A stretch of DNA of 64,000 bases, taken from Gluconacetobacter diazotrophicus PA1 5. GTDB taxonomy: Bacteria; Pseudomonadota; Alphaproteobacteria; Acetobacterales; Acetobacteraceae. The notes beneath the pieces were generated by a model. It did not search any database. It was not told the origin of the DNA and was given only the letters and a program-made list of their open reading frames with translations. The DNA lies in assembly GCF_000021325.1 (NCBI RefSeq), contig NC_011365.1, positions 3,004,001-3,068,000 of the forward strand, given 5' to 3'. The position numbers were made by a program, and so were the translations under genes. Of the stretch, positions 34,867 to 44,373 are shown in pieces. Positions within the stretch are counted from its first letter, which is position 1, and every line of letters begins with the position of its first letter.

Positions 34867-37845
34867 CTACCGTTCGAGCCTTACCCGCAGGCGGCGTGCT
34901 CGCTCTTGAAACGCGCCTTCGCCGCCCTCCAGAATGTCGCACACCGCCTTCCTGATCTCTGCGTTCTCAAGCCCTCCGGACTTGTAGGTGATCGGCGGAA
35001 GCGCGCCCTGCGGATGCGGCCCCGACTCGGCGATGATGATCTGGTCGGCGTCGGTGTTGATCACCAGGTTCGCGTTGTGCGTGACCATGATGACCTGCCG
35101 GTGGGCCTTTGCCTCAACGAAGAGATGGACCAACTCGTCGAACACCGACTTCGGGTCCAGATTCTCCTCTGGTTGGTCGATCACGAGCGGGCGATTGTCG
35201 CTGTCATCCAGCGCCAGATAGAGGAGCAGCAGGACGATGCCGCGCGTGCCCGGTGACAGCTTCCTGATGTCGACCCCATCATAGTCGATCCCGTAGCGGA
35301 TCGAGATATGGTCGGTGCTGAACAACCATTGCGCAAACCGCTTCGACCAGGCGCGGAATTCGACCTGGTCGGTATGCGCTACCGGCGAATGGTCCAGCAG
35401 CGCCCTTTGGTAGAGCCGTCGAAACTCGGCCATCGCGGTTCGCACCGCGGCCGCGTCGCCGGTTTCCCACGCCGACTTAATCACTTCGTTGGCCTTCTGC
35501 AGCAAGGTGCCCTTGCCACGGAACGCGCCCGCCTTGCGGAGATCGATCAGTCCGTCTTCCGCTTCCGACGCCCACTGCTCGACATTGGCCACGCGGGCGA
35601 CCGAGAACGACAGTTTCTGAAGCGTCCCGGAGGCCTTCGACAGGCGCTCCATCAGCGGCGCGTAGAGCGCCTCCAACACCGACTGTTCGGCGACAAGAGC
35701 GTCGAACGCCCGCCCGTAGGCATCTTCGCGATCGCGCTGCAGTTCCTTGGCGCGATCCTTGGCGCCCTGAGCATCCTTCAGCTTCTCGTTCAGCGTTTGC
35801 AGCGCCGCAGTCTCGGTCGCGATGTTGCCGGATAGGGCCGTGTAGCGACGCTGGGTCTCCTTGTCGGCGCTGACGAGCTTTTCCAGCCGCGACATCTCGG
35901 CGTCGAGCATGGCCTGGGACAGCTTGCTCAGATCGGCATCGTCCGGGAAATACGGTTTGTTTGGATCGCCCGGTACGGGAGGCGTGCCTTTCAGCTCGGC
36001 AATCTTCCCATCTGCCCATTTCACGTAGCCGTCGAGATCGTTGTCGACCGGCCCGGTGTAATCCAACAGGAAGGCGGACCATTGCTCCGCCGACATGCCG
36101 CTGTTCGAGTGGCGGGCCTGCGCCTGTCGAAGGCCCTCGGGGGCTTGATTGCGCCGCTGATCCTTCACCTCGTCCTGGAGGGCAAGGAAAGTCTGCCGCT
36201 GGCCCGTAAACCGACGCAGCGTAGCGCGCACCGTGTTCGCCGCACCAGCCAGTTCGGTATGCCGTTCGGCGCGCTTCTCGCTCCCGGCAGAGACCAATTT
36301 GGATCGATCAGCCGTGTAGGCGTCGACCAGCTTCTTCTTTTGCGCTGCCTGCGACTCATAGGTCGCGGCCATCTTTTCCTTCTCGATCTCCGTACTGATG
36401 CGATCGGAAATCTGGGCGACCGCGTCGGCTTCGCGCTCGCGCGCAAGGCGGTGCCGTGTCGCGCGCTGTTCGAGCAGCTCGTCGAAATCCAGTGCGCCAT
36501 CGCGCTCGTCGTCGGGGTGGGCCTCGAAGATCACCCGCTCGATCTCGCGCAACAGACCGTCGGTCAGCCCGTTGGAGGAGCAAAGCTCCTCCACGAATTG
36601 CTGCGACAGATAGCGGACGCGCTCGTAAGCGAAGGGGCCATTGGCGTCGGAGCCATCCAGCGCGCGGACGCTCGGCTCGCCCGCCGACCAACTAACCTTG
36701 ACCTTGCCTTCGCCGATCAGCGGTCGGGCCCGGACGAGGAATGACGGGTTCGCCCATTCATCCGCATTCCACGCCTCGTCCGTAATGGAGTCGCAGCCCG
36801 CCGCGATGACGTCCGCCAGCGCGGTCTTGCCCGAACCACGGGCGCCGACGATAGCGACAAGGCCGGGGTTCAGCGGGATCACCGGCGTTGCCGCCCACGG
36901 TGAGTCAAGAATCTCGATCTTCGAAATGACCTGCGACGGTGTGGCCGATGCCGGCGGCTCGGCGCCAACATAAGCGCGGCCGCCCGGGTCGATGCAGGCT
37001 TGGCGGAGGGCATCGAACTCAAGGCCGCCCTTGATCCACGAGAAGCGGTCGCCGAACGGCGTGGCGACGTCGTCCAGCTTGTGCGCGTCGCTGCCGTGCA
37101 GGCAGGGCTTGAGGCCGCCATAGCGCGTGCGGATCTCGGTGGGACTGAGATCGCGATCGCCGAGCCAGAACTCGCGCTGTGCAACGCTGCTGGCGAAAAT
37201 GACGTGGGCGAAGCCCTCGATCTCGCGCCGAATGGTCTGGTCGGCGGCTTCGCGAACGCCCGATGTGCCGTCGGTGGCGCCGCCGGCGACCGCAATCAGG
37301 ATATTCTTCTTCGCCCAACCGCTCTCCGAAAACACTTCGCGCAGCTTCTGGAAATTCACCTTGAACTGGTTTGCGCCGTAGGCGAGCGCGGCGCGGTCGT
37401 CGGTGATGTCCGGATCGGCTTTCTTACCGAGGCGGATCAGGTCGGCACGGGTACAGTCGAACCGATCCTGCATGACGTTGAACTGCAAGCGCGACAGCAG
37501 GCGCTGCAGCTCCTCAACATGGTTCGGGTCTTCAGGGCTCACGAAGAGGTGGAGATTGACGAAGCCGCCTTTGGCCGTCGCCACATCCAGCCGCAGCTCG
37601 ACATTCGGGAAGACCAGCGCGGCCGTGGGCAAGCGGCCCAGCGCCTTTTGGCGGAGCACTTCCTCGTAGGTGTCCGTCACATAATAGTCGGTCACCGCGA
37701 TCGCCTCGATCACCGGCGTCGCCTTCTCCAGAGCGGTCAGATAATCGTGCCACGCCGTCGGGCCGCTGAACTGGTTGTTCATGGCGGTGCCGGGCGCGTG
37801 AATGTGCGGCTCCCATCGCCGCCACTCGGAACCCCTGTTCAACAT
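34867..37845 (-). CDS. TrlF-type PHP-domain AAA/SMC-like ATPase
   Basis: 992 residues. The N-terminal PHP phosphoesterase-like region has WEPHIHAPG (residues 11-19) and CLHGSDAHKLDD (about 253). The ATPase part has Walker A VGARGSGKTAL (about 335), a long coiled-coil arm (about 440-800), the signature SPGTRGIVLLLL, Walker B RPLVIDQPEENLD (about 890) and a final HNANLV switch. This PHP-plus-SMC layout matches the TrlF family found beside defence genes. Its start overlaps the preceding nuclease-like gene by 7 bp, so they should be translated together. Its target is unknown. Confidence 0.8.
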   Translation of the reverse strand: MLNRGSEWRRWEPHIHAPGTAMNNQFSGPTAWHDYLTALEKATPVIEAIAVTDYYVTDTYEEVLRQKALGRLPTAALVFPNVELRLDVATAKGGFVNLHLFVSPEDPNHVEELQRLLSRLQFNVMQDRFDCTRADLIRLGKKADPDITDDRAALAYGANQFKVNFQKLREVFSESGWAKKNILIAVAGGATDGTSGVREAADQTIRREIEGFAHVIFASSVAQREFWLGDRDLSPTEIRTRYGGLKPCLHGSDAHKLDDVATPFGDRFSWIKGGLEFDALRQACIDPGGRAYVGAEPPASATPSQVISKIEILDSPWAATPVIPLNPGLVAIVGARGSGKTALADVIAAGCDSITDEAWNADEWANPSFLVRARPLIGEGKVKVSWSAGEPSVRALDGSDANGPFAYERVRYLSQQFVEELCSSNGLTDGLLREIERVIFEAHPDDERDGALDFDELLEQRATRHRLAREREADAVAQISDRISTEIEKEKMAATYESQAAQKKKLVDAYTADRSKLVSAGSEKRAERHTELAGAANTVRATLRRFTGQRQTFLALQDEVKDQRRNQAPEGLRQAQARHSNSGMSAEQWSAFLLDYTGPVDNDLDGYVKWADGKIAELKGTPPVPGDPNKPYFPDDADLSKLSQAMLDAEMSRLEKLVSADKETQRRYTALSGNIATETAALQTLNEKLKDAQGAKDRAKELQRDREDAYGRAFDALVAEQSVLEALYAPLMERLSKASGTLQKLSFSVARVANVEQWASEAEDGLIDLRKAGAFRGKGTLLQKANEVIKSAWETGDAAAVRTAMAEFRRLYQRALLDHSPVAHTDQVEFRAWSKRFAQWLFSTDHISIRYGIDYDGVDIRKLSPGTRGIVLLLLYLALDDSDNRPLVIDQPEENLDPKSVFDELVHLFVEAKAHRQVIMVTHNANLVINTDADQIIIAESGPHPQGALPPITYKSGGLENAEIRKAVCDILEGGEGAFQERARRLRVRLER

Positions 37846-38501
37846 TTCCCCGCTGCCCCTTGCTTCTTGTCGTGGGTTTGTCCTTCAGGTTCGGCGCCGT
37901 CCAGCCCAGGCGCGACATCAACGACCTCTCCACGGCTGCCAACCAGGGCAATCGCGATTCCAGCCAGGGCGCAGCGCGGGGCAAGGCGCTCGGCAAGCCG
38001 GACCGTGGCGTCGGTCTTTGGCACGACAGCGACCTGCCGGCCCGGCGATGGCGTCGCCATCAACATGCCGACCGTCTCGCACAGCCCTTTGTAGAGCCGC
38101 GATACCTGGCCCGAATGCCGCGTGTTGATGATGCCGCCCTTGCACTCGGCCGAGATCACCTGGCCACCAGCGTTCGCCACGACGTCCCCAAGGCCCGACC
38201 GGGGGTTGATCGTGATCGTCTGACCATCCGCGTTTCGATAGACGCCGCCATAGGAAGTGGTCCCAAGCGTCGACACCATCGAGAAGCCCCGACGCGACAG
38301 CCAACCGGCGAAGTCGAACTGCTTTCCGTGCTCGCCGTCGGGATGCACGCGGACATCACGCGCGCCCTCTGTGCGCAGCAGATGCATGGCATAGGCAACC
38401 ATCACCGCGCCCTCGTAGAGGTGGTGCTCATGTTCGCCGACCGCCTTCCCAACGCGGTTCGGCGGCGGCGCGAGTGCCGTCACAAGGTCATCGAAGTCCA
38501 C
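37839..38501 (-). CDS. PD-(D/E)XK-like nuclease candidate
   Basis: 220 residues from a GTG at 38501 with GGGGGAGG upstream. A restriction-enzyme-like core is visible: GLGDVVANAGG followed by QVISAECKGG, that is G-D ... E-x-K, near residues 100-125. The N-terminus (HEHHLYEGAVMVAYAMHLL) and the QFDFAGWL stretch are helical and strand-like around it. It is the first gene of the minus-strand cassette and overlaps trlF by 7 bp. DNA cleavage is an inference from the motif. Confidence 0.6.
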   Translation of the reverse strand: MDFDDLVTALAPPPNRVGKAVGEHEHHLYEGAVMVAYAMHLLRTEGARDVRVHPDGEHGKQFDFAGWLSRRGFSMVSTLGTTSYGGVYRNADGQTITINPRSGLGDVVANAGGQVISAECKGGIINTRHSGQVSRLYKGLCETVGMLMATPSPGRQVAVVPKTDATVRLAERLAPRCALAGIAIALVGSRGEVVDVAPGLDGAEPEGQTHDKKQGAAGKC

Positions 38502-38597
38502 GTTGGCCTCCCCCTCGCGACGACGCGCGAGTCGTCGTCATCGCCATTGACAGTCCCTTATAACCGGCCATATTTGCCCGGTAAAGGAGGCCCAGTC

Positions 38598-39152
38598 ATG
38601 ATTGCCTATAATCCAGATAAGTTCGCGTCGCTCTATGAGACCGACCTGGGCCAGCGACTCTGGGGGTTTCTGACCGAAGAGGCGAATATCGCCCGCCTGG
38701 AAACGGCCTCGCAACTCGGCAAGCCGGCCGTTGAGGGGATTGAAGAGCACCTCCTGGAGGTGTTTCGCGAGGACGTGCTGGCCGATCGCGTCAAGCAGAT
38801 GGTGGGCCATATGGTTCGCCAGATTCTCGAACAGCGCGATTGGGTCCTCGACCAGACGGATGTGAAGGTCCAGTCCGTGCCGTTCAGCAAGGCGGCCCGC
38901 TATCGGCGGGCCGACTGGATTACGTTTCACGCGTTTCGCAATACCAGCGACCCACGAGACGTCGTTATCACGGATCGCCGCCAGAACGCGCCGCTGCCCG
39001 CCGACGCGCGCTGGGCGTACTACGCGACCTTCGCGAGCCCGTTGAAGGCGTCCGTGGCGTTTGGCGTGCGCGACATCCGGCAGCTTCGCCGGCATGTGCA
39101 TTCGCACGGCTATCAGCGCATGCGCATCGAGCGGATGTTGCGGCGTGCCTGA
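38598..39152 (+). CDS. Hypothetical protein, first gene of divergent cargo operon
   Basis: 184 residues from the ATG at 38598, with AGGAGG 8 bp upstream. Mixed alpha/beta and basic at the C-terminus (RRHVHSHGYQRMRIERMLRR). No family recognised. It is divergent from the nuclease/TrlF cassette across a 96-bp promoter region, and its stop overlaps the next start. Gene order suggests regulation or assembly with the HEPN proteins downstream. Confidence 0.6.
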   Translation: MIAYNPDKFASLYETDLGQRLWGFLTEEANIARLETASQLGKPAVEGIEEHLLEVFREDVLADRVKQMVGHMVRQILEQRDWVLDQTDVKVQSVPFSKAARYRRADWITFHAFRNTSDPRDVVITDRRQNAPLPADARWAYYATFASPLKASVAFGVRDIRQLRRHVHSHGYQRMRIERMLRRA

Positions 39153-39760
39153 TGCCGATGCCCGATCACTCGCACATCGCGCTCAGCGACCGCGAAGAGC
39201 CCGTGCTGCTCGCCTGGCCGACGCAAGGCAATGCCGGCGGCTTCATTCAGTTCGAGAAGGCGGCGGACTGGCGCGCCTTCGTTGAGAGCCTCGGCATCGA
39301 TCCGCGTATCCCCGAGATCGTGCGCGCCAAGTTTGCCCGCGCGCAGACGCTCTATCTACTGGGCTGGGTGGATTTCAGCATCATCAAGGCCGGCGAGCTC
39401 GCGGCCCTGATCGCATTAGAGCTGGCGCTGATGGATCGCTATGGCGGCCACCTCTCGAAGAACAAGCGAAGCTTTGCGGCGCTCCTCAAATACATGGTCG
39501 AGGTCGACGGTCTCACCGACGCGCAGATCCCCATGGTCGTGCGCTGTGGAGGGACGGCATTAGGCCAGTTGACCGGCGACACACGTCCGACCCTTGCCGA
39601 GCGTCGAAACGCTCTCGCCCACGGCGATCCGTTCGATGGACTGCAAACGGGCGGTCTCCTTGAACTGGCCCGCGACCTCATCAATTTCGCCTACCGCCAC
39701 TACATCGCGGAGGCCGCGGGCCTTGGCCTCCATCCAACAACGACAGGGCGAGCCTCATGA
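39152..39760 (+). CDS. HEPN-motif protein
   Basis: 202 residues from the ATG at 39152 (a second ATG follows two codons later). Near residue 150 it reads LAERRNALAHGDP, the R-N-x3-H motif of HEPN RNases, in an otherwise helical protein. It overlaps the genes on both sides by 1-4 bp, so the cluster is translationally coupled. By family knowledge a HEPN pair could act as RNase and sensor in anti-phage response. Confidence 0.6.
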   Translation: MPMPDHSHIALSDREEPVLLAWPTQGNAGGFIQFEKAADWRAFVESLGIDPRIPEIVRAKFARAQTLYLLGWVDFSIIKAGELAALIALELALMDRYGGHLSKNKRSFAALLKYMVEVDGLTDAQIPMVVRCGGTALGQLTGDTRPTLAERRNALAHGDPFDGLQTGGLLELARDLINFAYRHYIAEAAGLGLHPTTTGRAS

Positions 39761-41073
39761 CGGCGAGTGCGTCGCTCATCGCCGCCGTGGACGCGGTCTG
39801 GCGACTTCCCCGGCCGGGCCCGGACAACCTTCTGGCCTCACCGCCCTTCGTCGCGTTGAGCGAGCTGTGCCTCGCGGAATACGGCGGTGGCAAACCGGTA
39901 TTCGCTCTGAGCACGGCTCTCCGATCGCTCGGGCTGCCATGTCATCTCCCTGCCAACAAGGCCGCACTGAGCCTCGATCCTGAAAGCGCCGCGAATGCGC
40001 TAGACGAAGCATATCGGCGCAGGACGACGCTGCGCCGCCACCTATGCCCGCTCGACCTGGCGGACGACATGCCAAACTTGAGCTTCGGCAATGCCCGCGT
40101 CGCGGACTTCACCGCGGACGATCTAGCGCGGCTGTTCAATGCCCCGCGGCTCGCCCGCAACTTTCACAATGAGACGCTCGATCCTAAGCGCCTGGCGCAG
40201 TTCCGATGGCTGGTTGTGGAGGAAGAAATCGCGCTCGACCCGCGCCCTGAAGCGCGCGCCGCCCCGTTCATGTACATGACGCTCGATCGAGATTTCGGCG
40301 AGATCGATCCGCATCTCGGTCGCTTTCCGCCGGCGGTCGAACGAGTGCTGTTCTTTCTCCTGCTGGCGCCGTGGGAACGGTGGTCCACGATGCAGGAGGT
40401 CGACTGGCGAGGCTTTCGCCTGCCTTGGATCTACACGGCCGACGACGATCTTTTCATTCGCCCGTCTCCACCCCCGAGCGCCGATAGCCTCACCCTTGAG
40501 CCATGGATCGTTCAGGACCAGTGGGGAGACGACATCGAACTCGAACGTCCAACGGTCTTGCCACTCGATGACGACGCGGCGTCGGGTCTGGCGCTCTTCA
40601 CCAATGATGCTTGGAAAGAGCTCGAGGGGGCACGGGCTACGGACCTGTTCGAGACGCCTATCGCGCATTTTCTCGTCCGGGCCTTCCTCGCCGATGGCAT
40701 GGACGAGGTGATGGCGCACATGACGGCCATCGAAGCGGCCGTCGGCCTCGAGATGGACCACAAGAAATGGCTTCGGCCCAAGCCTGACCCGCACAAGGCG
40801 GTTTCGTCTGCCACCGATCGCGTCGCGGCACGCGTCGCGGCTATCTTGAACGACGCCGTAAGCGTGCAGGCCTATAAGGATCTCTTCGACCTGCGCAGCA
40901 CCTTCGTCCACGGCCGCGCCGGGCTCCAGAAGGTGTCGACCAAGCAGCGCGTCATGGCGCGCAGCCTGGCGCGCGGCGTAGCCCGCGGCCTGGTCGACCT
41001 GGCGCTCAAGGGGCCGCGGCCGCGTGCAGACGTGCTGAGCGACCTCCTCACGCGGGGCGCACCCTATTTGTAG
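39757..41073 (+). CDS. Large protein with C-terminal HEPN-like domain
   Basis: 438 residues; the ATG overlaps the previous stop (ATGA). The N-terminal ~290 residues are unassigned. The C-terminal part has a long helix with FLADGMDEVMAHMTAIEAAVG and then LFDLRSTFVHGRAGL, with R-x4-H, resembling the ApeA-type HEPN pattern. A large N-terminal sensor with a C-terminal HEPN effector is a common defence layout; this is inferred. Confidence 0.6.
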   Translation: MTASASLIAAVDAVWRLPRPGPDNLLASPPFVALSELCLAEYGGGKPVFALSTALRSLGLPCHLPANKAALSLDPESAANALDEAYRRRTTLRRHLCPLDLADDMPNLSFGNARVADFTADDLARLFNAPRLARNFHNETLDPKRLAQFRWLVVEEEIALDPRPEARAAPFMYMTLDRDFGEIDPHLGRFPPAVERVLFFLLLAPWERWSTMQEVDWRGFRLPWIYTADDDLFIRPSPPPSADSLTLEPWIVQDQWGDDIELERPTVLPLDDDAASGLALFTNDAWKELEGARATDLFETPIAHFLVRAFLADGMDEVMAHMTAIEAAVGLEMDHKKWLRPKPDPHKAVSSATDRVAARVAAILNDAVSVQAYKDLFDLRSTFVHGRAGLQKVSTKQRVMARSLARGVARGLVDLALKGPRPRADVLSDLLTRGAPYL

Positions 41074-41102
41074 GCCCTCAGGGCAGGATGGTGTGATCGC
41101 GA

Positions 41103-42497
41103 ATGCCGGCCGAAACAGAATCTCTCCTGATCAAGCCCATCAGCGTGCGGCAGTTCGAGCTGTACGCCCTGTCGCTCGACCGTGGCCCGAACTTCGACCC
41201 CGCCAGTATTTTCGCCGCCTATCAAGTCGGCCGCGGCGGCGCCTGTGGCGCGATTCTCCTCGACCAGGAGGCCGGGACCTTCAGCACGATCGCGATGCGA
41301 CGCCGGGTCGATCATTGTTGGATCTGCGTCGCAAAAGGCGGTTCGTTCCCGGCGCCCGAACAGGCCCTCGACGCCCTCAGCGTCGACATGCGCGGCGGTG
41401 ACCCGCCTGAACCGCTTGCACCTGGCGTCCGCCGAAGGCCCTTGTTGATCGAGGTCGGGCCGCGTGGAAGCTCCCCGGAGTTTGACTTGCTCATCAAGTC
41501 CATGAGTCATCTGCCGGCGCTGATGGCGGTGGGAGAATGCTATCTCGCCTTGCCACGGCCAGATCGGAATTTCATCCCCGACTTGCAAACCAACAACTTC
41601 GCGTCGCGGCTCTTCGAGCTTTACCTGCTTGCCTGCTTTCGCGAGCAAGGCCTGCAGGTCCGCCAAGATCACGTTTCGCCCGATTTTCAAATCGAGAAGG
41701 ACGGCGTCACCTGCTGGGTGGAGGCGGTGACCGCGAACTCCGAAACCCCGCGCGCTGGCGGCATCGGAGATTGGGTTCATGCGCCTACCGATCGAACGGA
41801 GCGGCTGACCGGCGCCCCGGCTGAACGATTCGCCAAGACGCTGCGAGGAAAGTTGCAGCGGGAATATCACTGCCTGTCGCACGTGCAGGGGCATCCGTTC
41901 GCCATCGCGATCGCCGATTTCCACAGCTCGGGCTCCATGGTGTGGAGCCGTGAGGCGCTGCCAACCTATCTCTACGGCGTTCGCGCCGATGTCGAAGACG
42001 ACGGCACGAAACGACGCGCTGTCGGGACGGCGATATCCAATCTCACGGGCAAGAACGCGATCCCGGCCGGACTATTTCGAGACCCGGACTTCGCGCACTT
42101 GTCCGCCGTTTTCTTCAGCAACGCCGGCACCTTGGCAAAATTCAACCGTATGGGCTTTTTGGCCGGATGGCGTCCGCCCGGCCTGTCGATGATCCGTCGG
42201 GGCATCTTGTTCGATCGGACGCCGGGCGCGTTGGAACCGATCGACTTCGAGCTGGAAGTGGGAAGCCAGGAGTATGACGCACTATGGCCATGGGGCGAGG
42301 CCTGGTGTCAGGAACTCGAGGTCTTTCACAACCCGCTCGCCTCCCATCCTATTCCATTCGATCTGATCCCCGGCGCGACGCATTGGTTCGAGCGCGGCGG
42401 CGAAGTGGAATGCAGCACGATTTGGGCGAACTCGGTGATTTCATCGGTCACCCAGCTTCGAGCGCCGAAAGGCTATTACCCCGCAGCAGAAGGATAG
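41103..42497 (+). CDS. Hypothetical protein with nuclease-like core
   Basis: 464 residues, last gene of the four-gene plus-strand cluster, 29 bp after the HEPN gene. The centre (about residues 165-215) shows FASRLFELYLLACFREQG, then SPDFQIEKDGVTCWVEAVTAN. This has the helix-D-strand-E layout of PD-(D/E)XK nucleases, but the usual Lys is replaced (E-A-V). It could be a degenerate nuclease or a DNA-binding subunit. No other domain is recognised. Confidence 0.5.
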   Translation: MPAETESLLIKPISVRQFELYALSLDRGPNFDPASIFAAYQVGRGGACGAILLDQEAGTFSTIAMRRRVDHCWICVAKGGSFPAPEQALDALSVDMRGGDPPEPLAPGVRRRPLLIEVGPRGSSPEFDLLIKSMSHLPALMAVGECYLALPRPDRNFIPDLQTNNFASRLFELYLLACFREQGLQVRQDHVSPDFQIEKDGVTCWVEAVTANSETPRAGGIGDWVHAPTDRTERLTGAPAERFAKTLRGKLQREYHCLSHVQGHPFAIAIADFHSSGSMVWSREALPTYLYGVRADVEDDGTKRRAVGTAISNLTGKNAIPAGLFRDPDFAHLSAVFFSNAGTLAKFNRMGFLAGWRPPGLSMIRRGILFDRTPGALEPIDFELEVGSQEYDALWPWGEAWCQELEVFHNPLASHPIPFDLIPGATHWFERGGEVECSTIWANSVISSVTQLRAPKGYYPAAEG

Positions 42498-42504
42498 GCG
42501 CGCC

Positions 42505-43146
42505 CTAAGCTTGTTCGCCCTTTCGCGTGATGAACTTAAATTCTGTTTGCCCGGCTTTGGCCGCCAACTCGAACCATTTCTCACGGTAGTCCGGCAGCTC
42601 TGCTCGACTTACGGCAATGGCGGAGAGCGCCGAACAATAGGCGATCCCGGCATGCACCGTTTCGCCGAGATAATTGAGAAAGCGCGTTAGATCGGGTGGG
42701 TAAGCAAGGTCTGTGTCGCTCTCAAAAATCTTGTGGCGCTCACCGTCGACGAAAGTGTTGATCGCGGTTTCAAGAATAGCGTAACTCAGAAACGCGTCCG
42801 CGCCCGCGTCGGGCGCAGCGAGCACCGCGTTCAGCTCAGGGCGCCATTCGATCGCTTTCCGGCAGAGCGCCGGATTGACATGGCCGACCGCAATGTTTCG
42901 CATGTACTTCGCGAATTCGAAGCCGCGCCGATGTGTCGAGATGATCTCATTGAGCTCTGAGTGATCCTTGTAGAGTCCCCGGCTTATGCCCTCCAGGTCG
43001 GCGACATTCGCGCACGAAACGAGCAACTGCTTCAGTAGCACTAAACGCATGGCGTGATCGTCCGGCCCGGCTTCCAGCGCCTTATCCGCAGCAACCAAAT
43101 CGCCATGTGCGAGCCGCGCGGAGATTGCAATTTGAATGAAGTCCAT
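42505..43146 (-). CDS. Hypothetical helical protein with HEPN-like motif
   Basis: 213 residues from the ATG at 43146. Around residue 85 it reads FAKYMRNIAVGHVNPA, with R-N-x4-H, a spacing allowed in HEPN domains. The rest is helical. It begins 6 bp after the DUF4143 ATPase stop and overlaps nothing on its 3' side, where it converges with the 41103-42497 gene. HEPN membership is tentative. Confidence 0.5.
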   Translation of the reverse strand: MDFIQIAISARLAHGDLVAADKALEAGPDDHAMRLVLLKQLLVSCANVADLEGISRGLYKDHSELNEIISTHRRGFEFAKYMRNIAVGHVNPALCRKAIEWRPELNAVLAAPDAGADAFLSYAILETAINTFVDGERHKIFESDTDLAYPPDLTRFLNYLGETVHAGIAYCSALSAIAVSRAELPDYREKWFELAAKAGQTEFKFITRKGEQA

Positions 43147-43152
43147 AACGCC

Positions 43153-44373
43153 TTAGCCCCACAAACAGGATAGCGGCGCGGCGGCCAGTTTGTCGCCGAA
43201 CGGGACAATGTCCGAGCTATCGTAAAGGACGACGCCGAAGGCGAAGCGATCGCCACAAGCATCGGCCAGTGCCCGCAGGCCTGCGAAATCGCCGGCCTTG
43301 ACCGTGGCGCTCGCCTTGACCTCGATGCCTGCGATCATCCCGTCATCGCGCTCCAGCACGAGATCGACCTCACGCATGTCCCGGTCCCGGAAATGGTGCG
43401 GCGTAAGCCGTAAGTCCGAGGCCGTCATCAGCTTCAGCACCTCGGAAAATACGAAGCTCTCCAGCAGTGCGCCGAACGCCCCGCGATCCGCCTTCACTCG
43501 GTCGAAGGTGAGGCCGCGCACGCTCGCCAGCAGGCCGGAATCGAGGAAATGCAACTTCGGCGTCTTGACGATGCGCTTGAGCGCGTTCGTGAACCACGGC
43601 TGCACCGTCGCGATCAGAAAAACCTGCTCGAGGAGCGCGACGTAACGCTGCCCCGTCTTATGGGTCACGTTGATGCCGGAGCCGAACTGCGAATAGTTGA
43701 CCAACTGGCCGGAGTGTTCGGCCAACAGCCGCACAAATTTCGGAAGCTCGGTCAGTTTCTCCACATCGGCGATGTCGCGCAGATCGCGGGTCAGAATCGA
43801 AGTGAGGTAGGACCGTAACCAGTCCTGTCGCCGGCGCTCACTCTCGCGACTGATCGCTTCAGGGAAACCGCCCAGCAGGGCGAGCCGGACAAGATCGTCG
43901 CCGACGATCGCATCGCGCTGACTCTGGAGCTTCCCTTCAAAGAGGCGCTCCAGAAAGGTGGGGCGACGGCCTTCGATTTCGGCCTTCGCCAACGGCAGCA
44001 TCTGGATGGTTTCCATCCGCCCGGCCAGGCTGTCTGCGATCCGCGGCAAGGTCAGGACGTTTGCCGAGCCGGTGAGCAGGAAGCGGCCCGGTCGGTAGTC
44101 TTCGTCGACCGTCTTCTTGATGGCGAGTAGGAGGTCGGGCACGCGTTGGATTTCATCGATGATGGCCCGGTCGAGGCCGCGGATGAAACCCGCGGGGTCG
44201 GATTGGGCGGCCTCAAGAACCGTCTGATCGTCGAGCGTGATATACGTCCGCCCGGCTTCTCCCATTTTTCGGACGAGCGTGGTCTTGCCTGCGCGGCGCG
44301 GGCCCACGATCAGGACCACAGGGGTATCGGAAAGGGCTTCCTCCGCCCGTCGCTCCACAAACCGCTCGAACAT
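43153..44373 (-). CDS. DUF4143-type AAA ATPase
   Basis: 406 residues. The N-terminal AAA domain has Walker A LIVGPRRAGKTTLV, Walker B-like RAIIDEIQRVPDL and sensor FLLTGSANVL. The C-terminal DUF4143 part carries HFLDSGLLASVRG and a nuclease-like end (EVDLVLERDDGMIAGIEVKA, D...E-x-K). These ATPases are widespread in mobile islands, and their role is not settled. It is upstream of, and co-oriented with, the helical HEPN-like gene, so they may work as a unit. Confidence 0.85.
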   Translation of the reverse strand: MFERFVERRAEEALSDTPVVLIVGPRRAGKTTLVRKMGEAGRTYITLDDQTVLEAAQSDPAGFIRGLDRAIIDEIQRVPDLLLAIKKTVDEDYRPGRFLLTGSANVLTLPRIADSLAGRMETIQMLPLAKAEIEGRRPTFLERLFEGKLQSQRDAIVGDDLVRLALLGGFPEAISRESERRRQDWLRSYLTSILTRDLRDIADVEKLTELPKFVRLLAEHSGQLVNYSQFGSGINVTHKTGQRYVALLEQVFLIATVQPWFTNALKRIVKTPKLHFLDSGLLASVRGLTFDRVKADRGAFGALLESFVFSEVLKLMTASDLRLTPHHFRDRDMREVDLVLERDDGMIAGIEVKASATVKAGDFAGLRALADACGDRFAFGVVLYDSSDIVPFGDKLAAAPLSCLWG

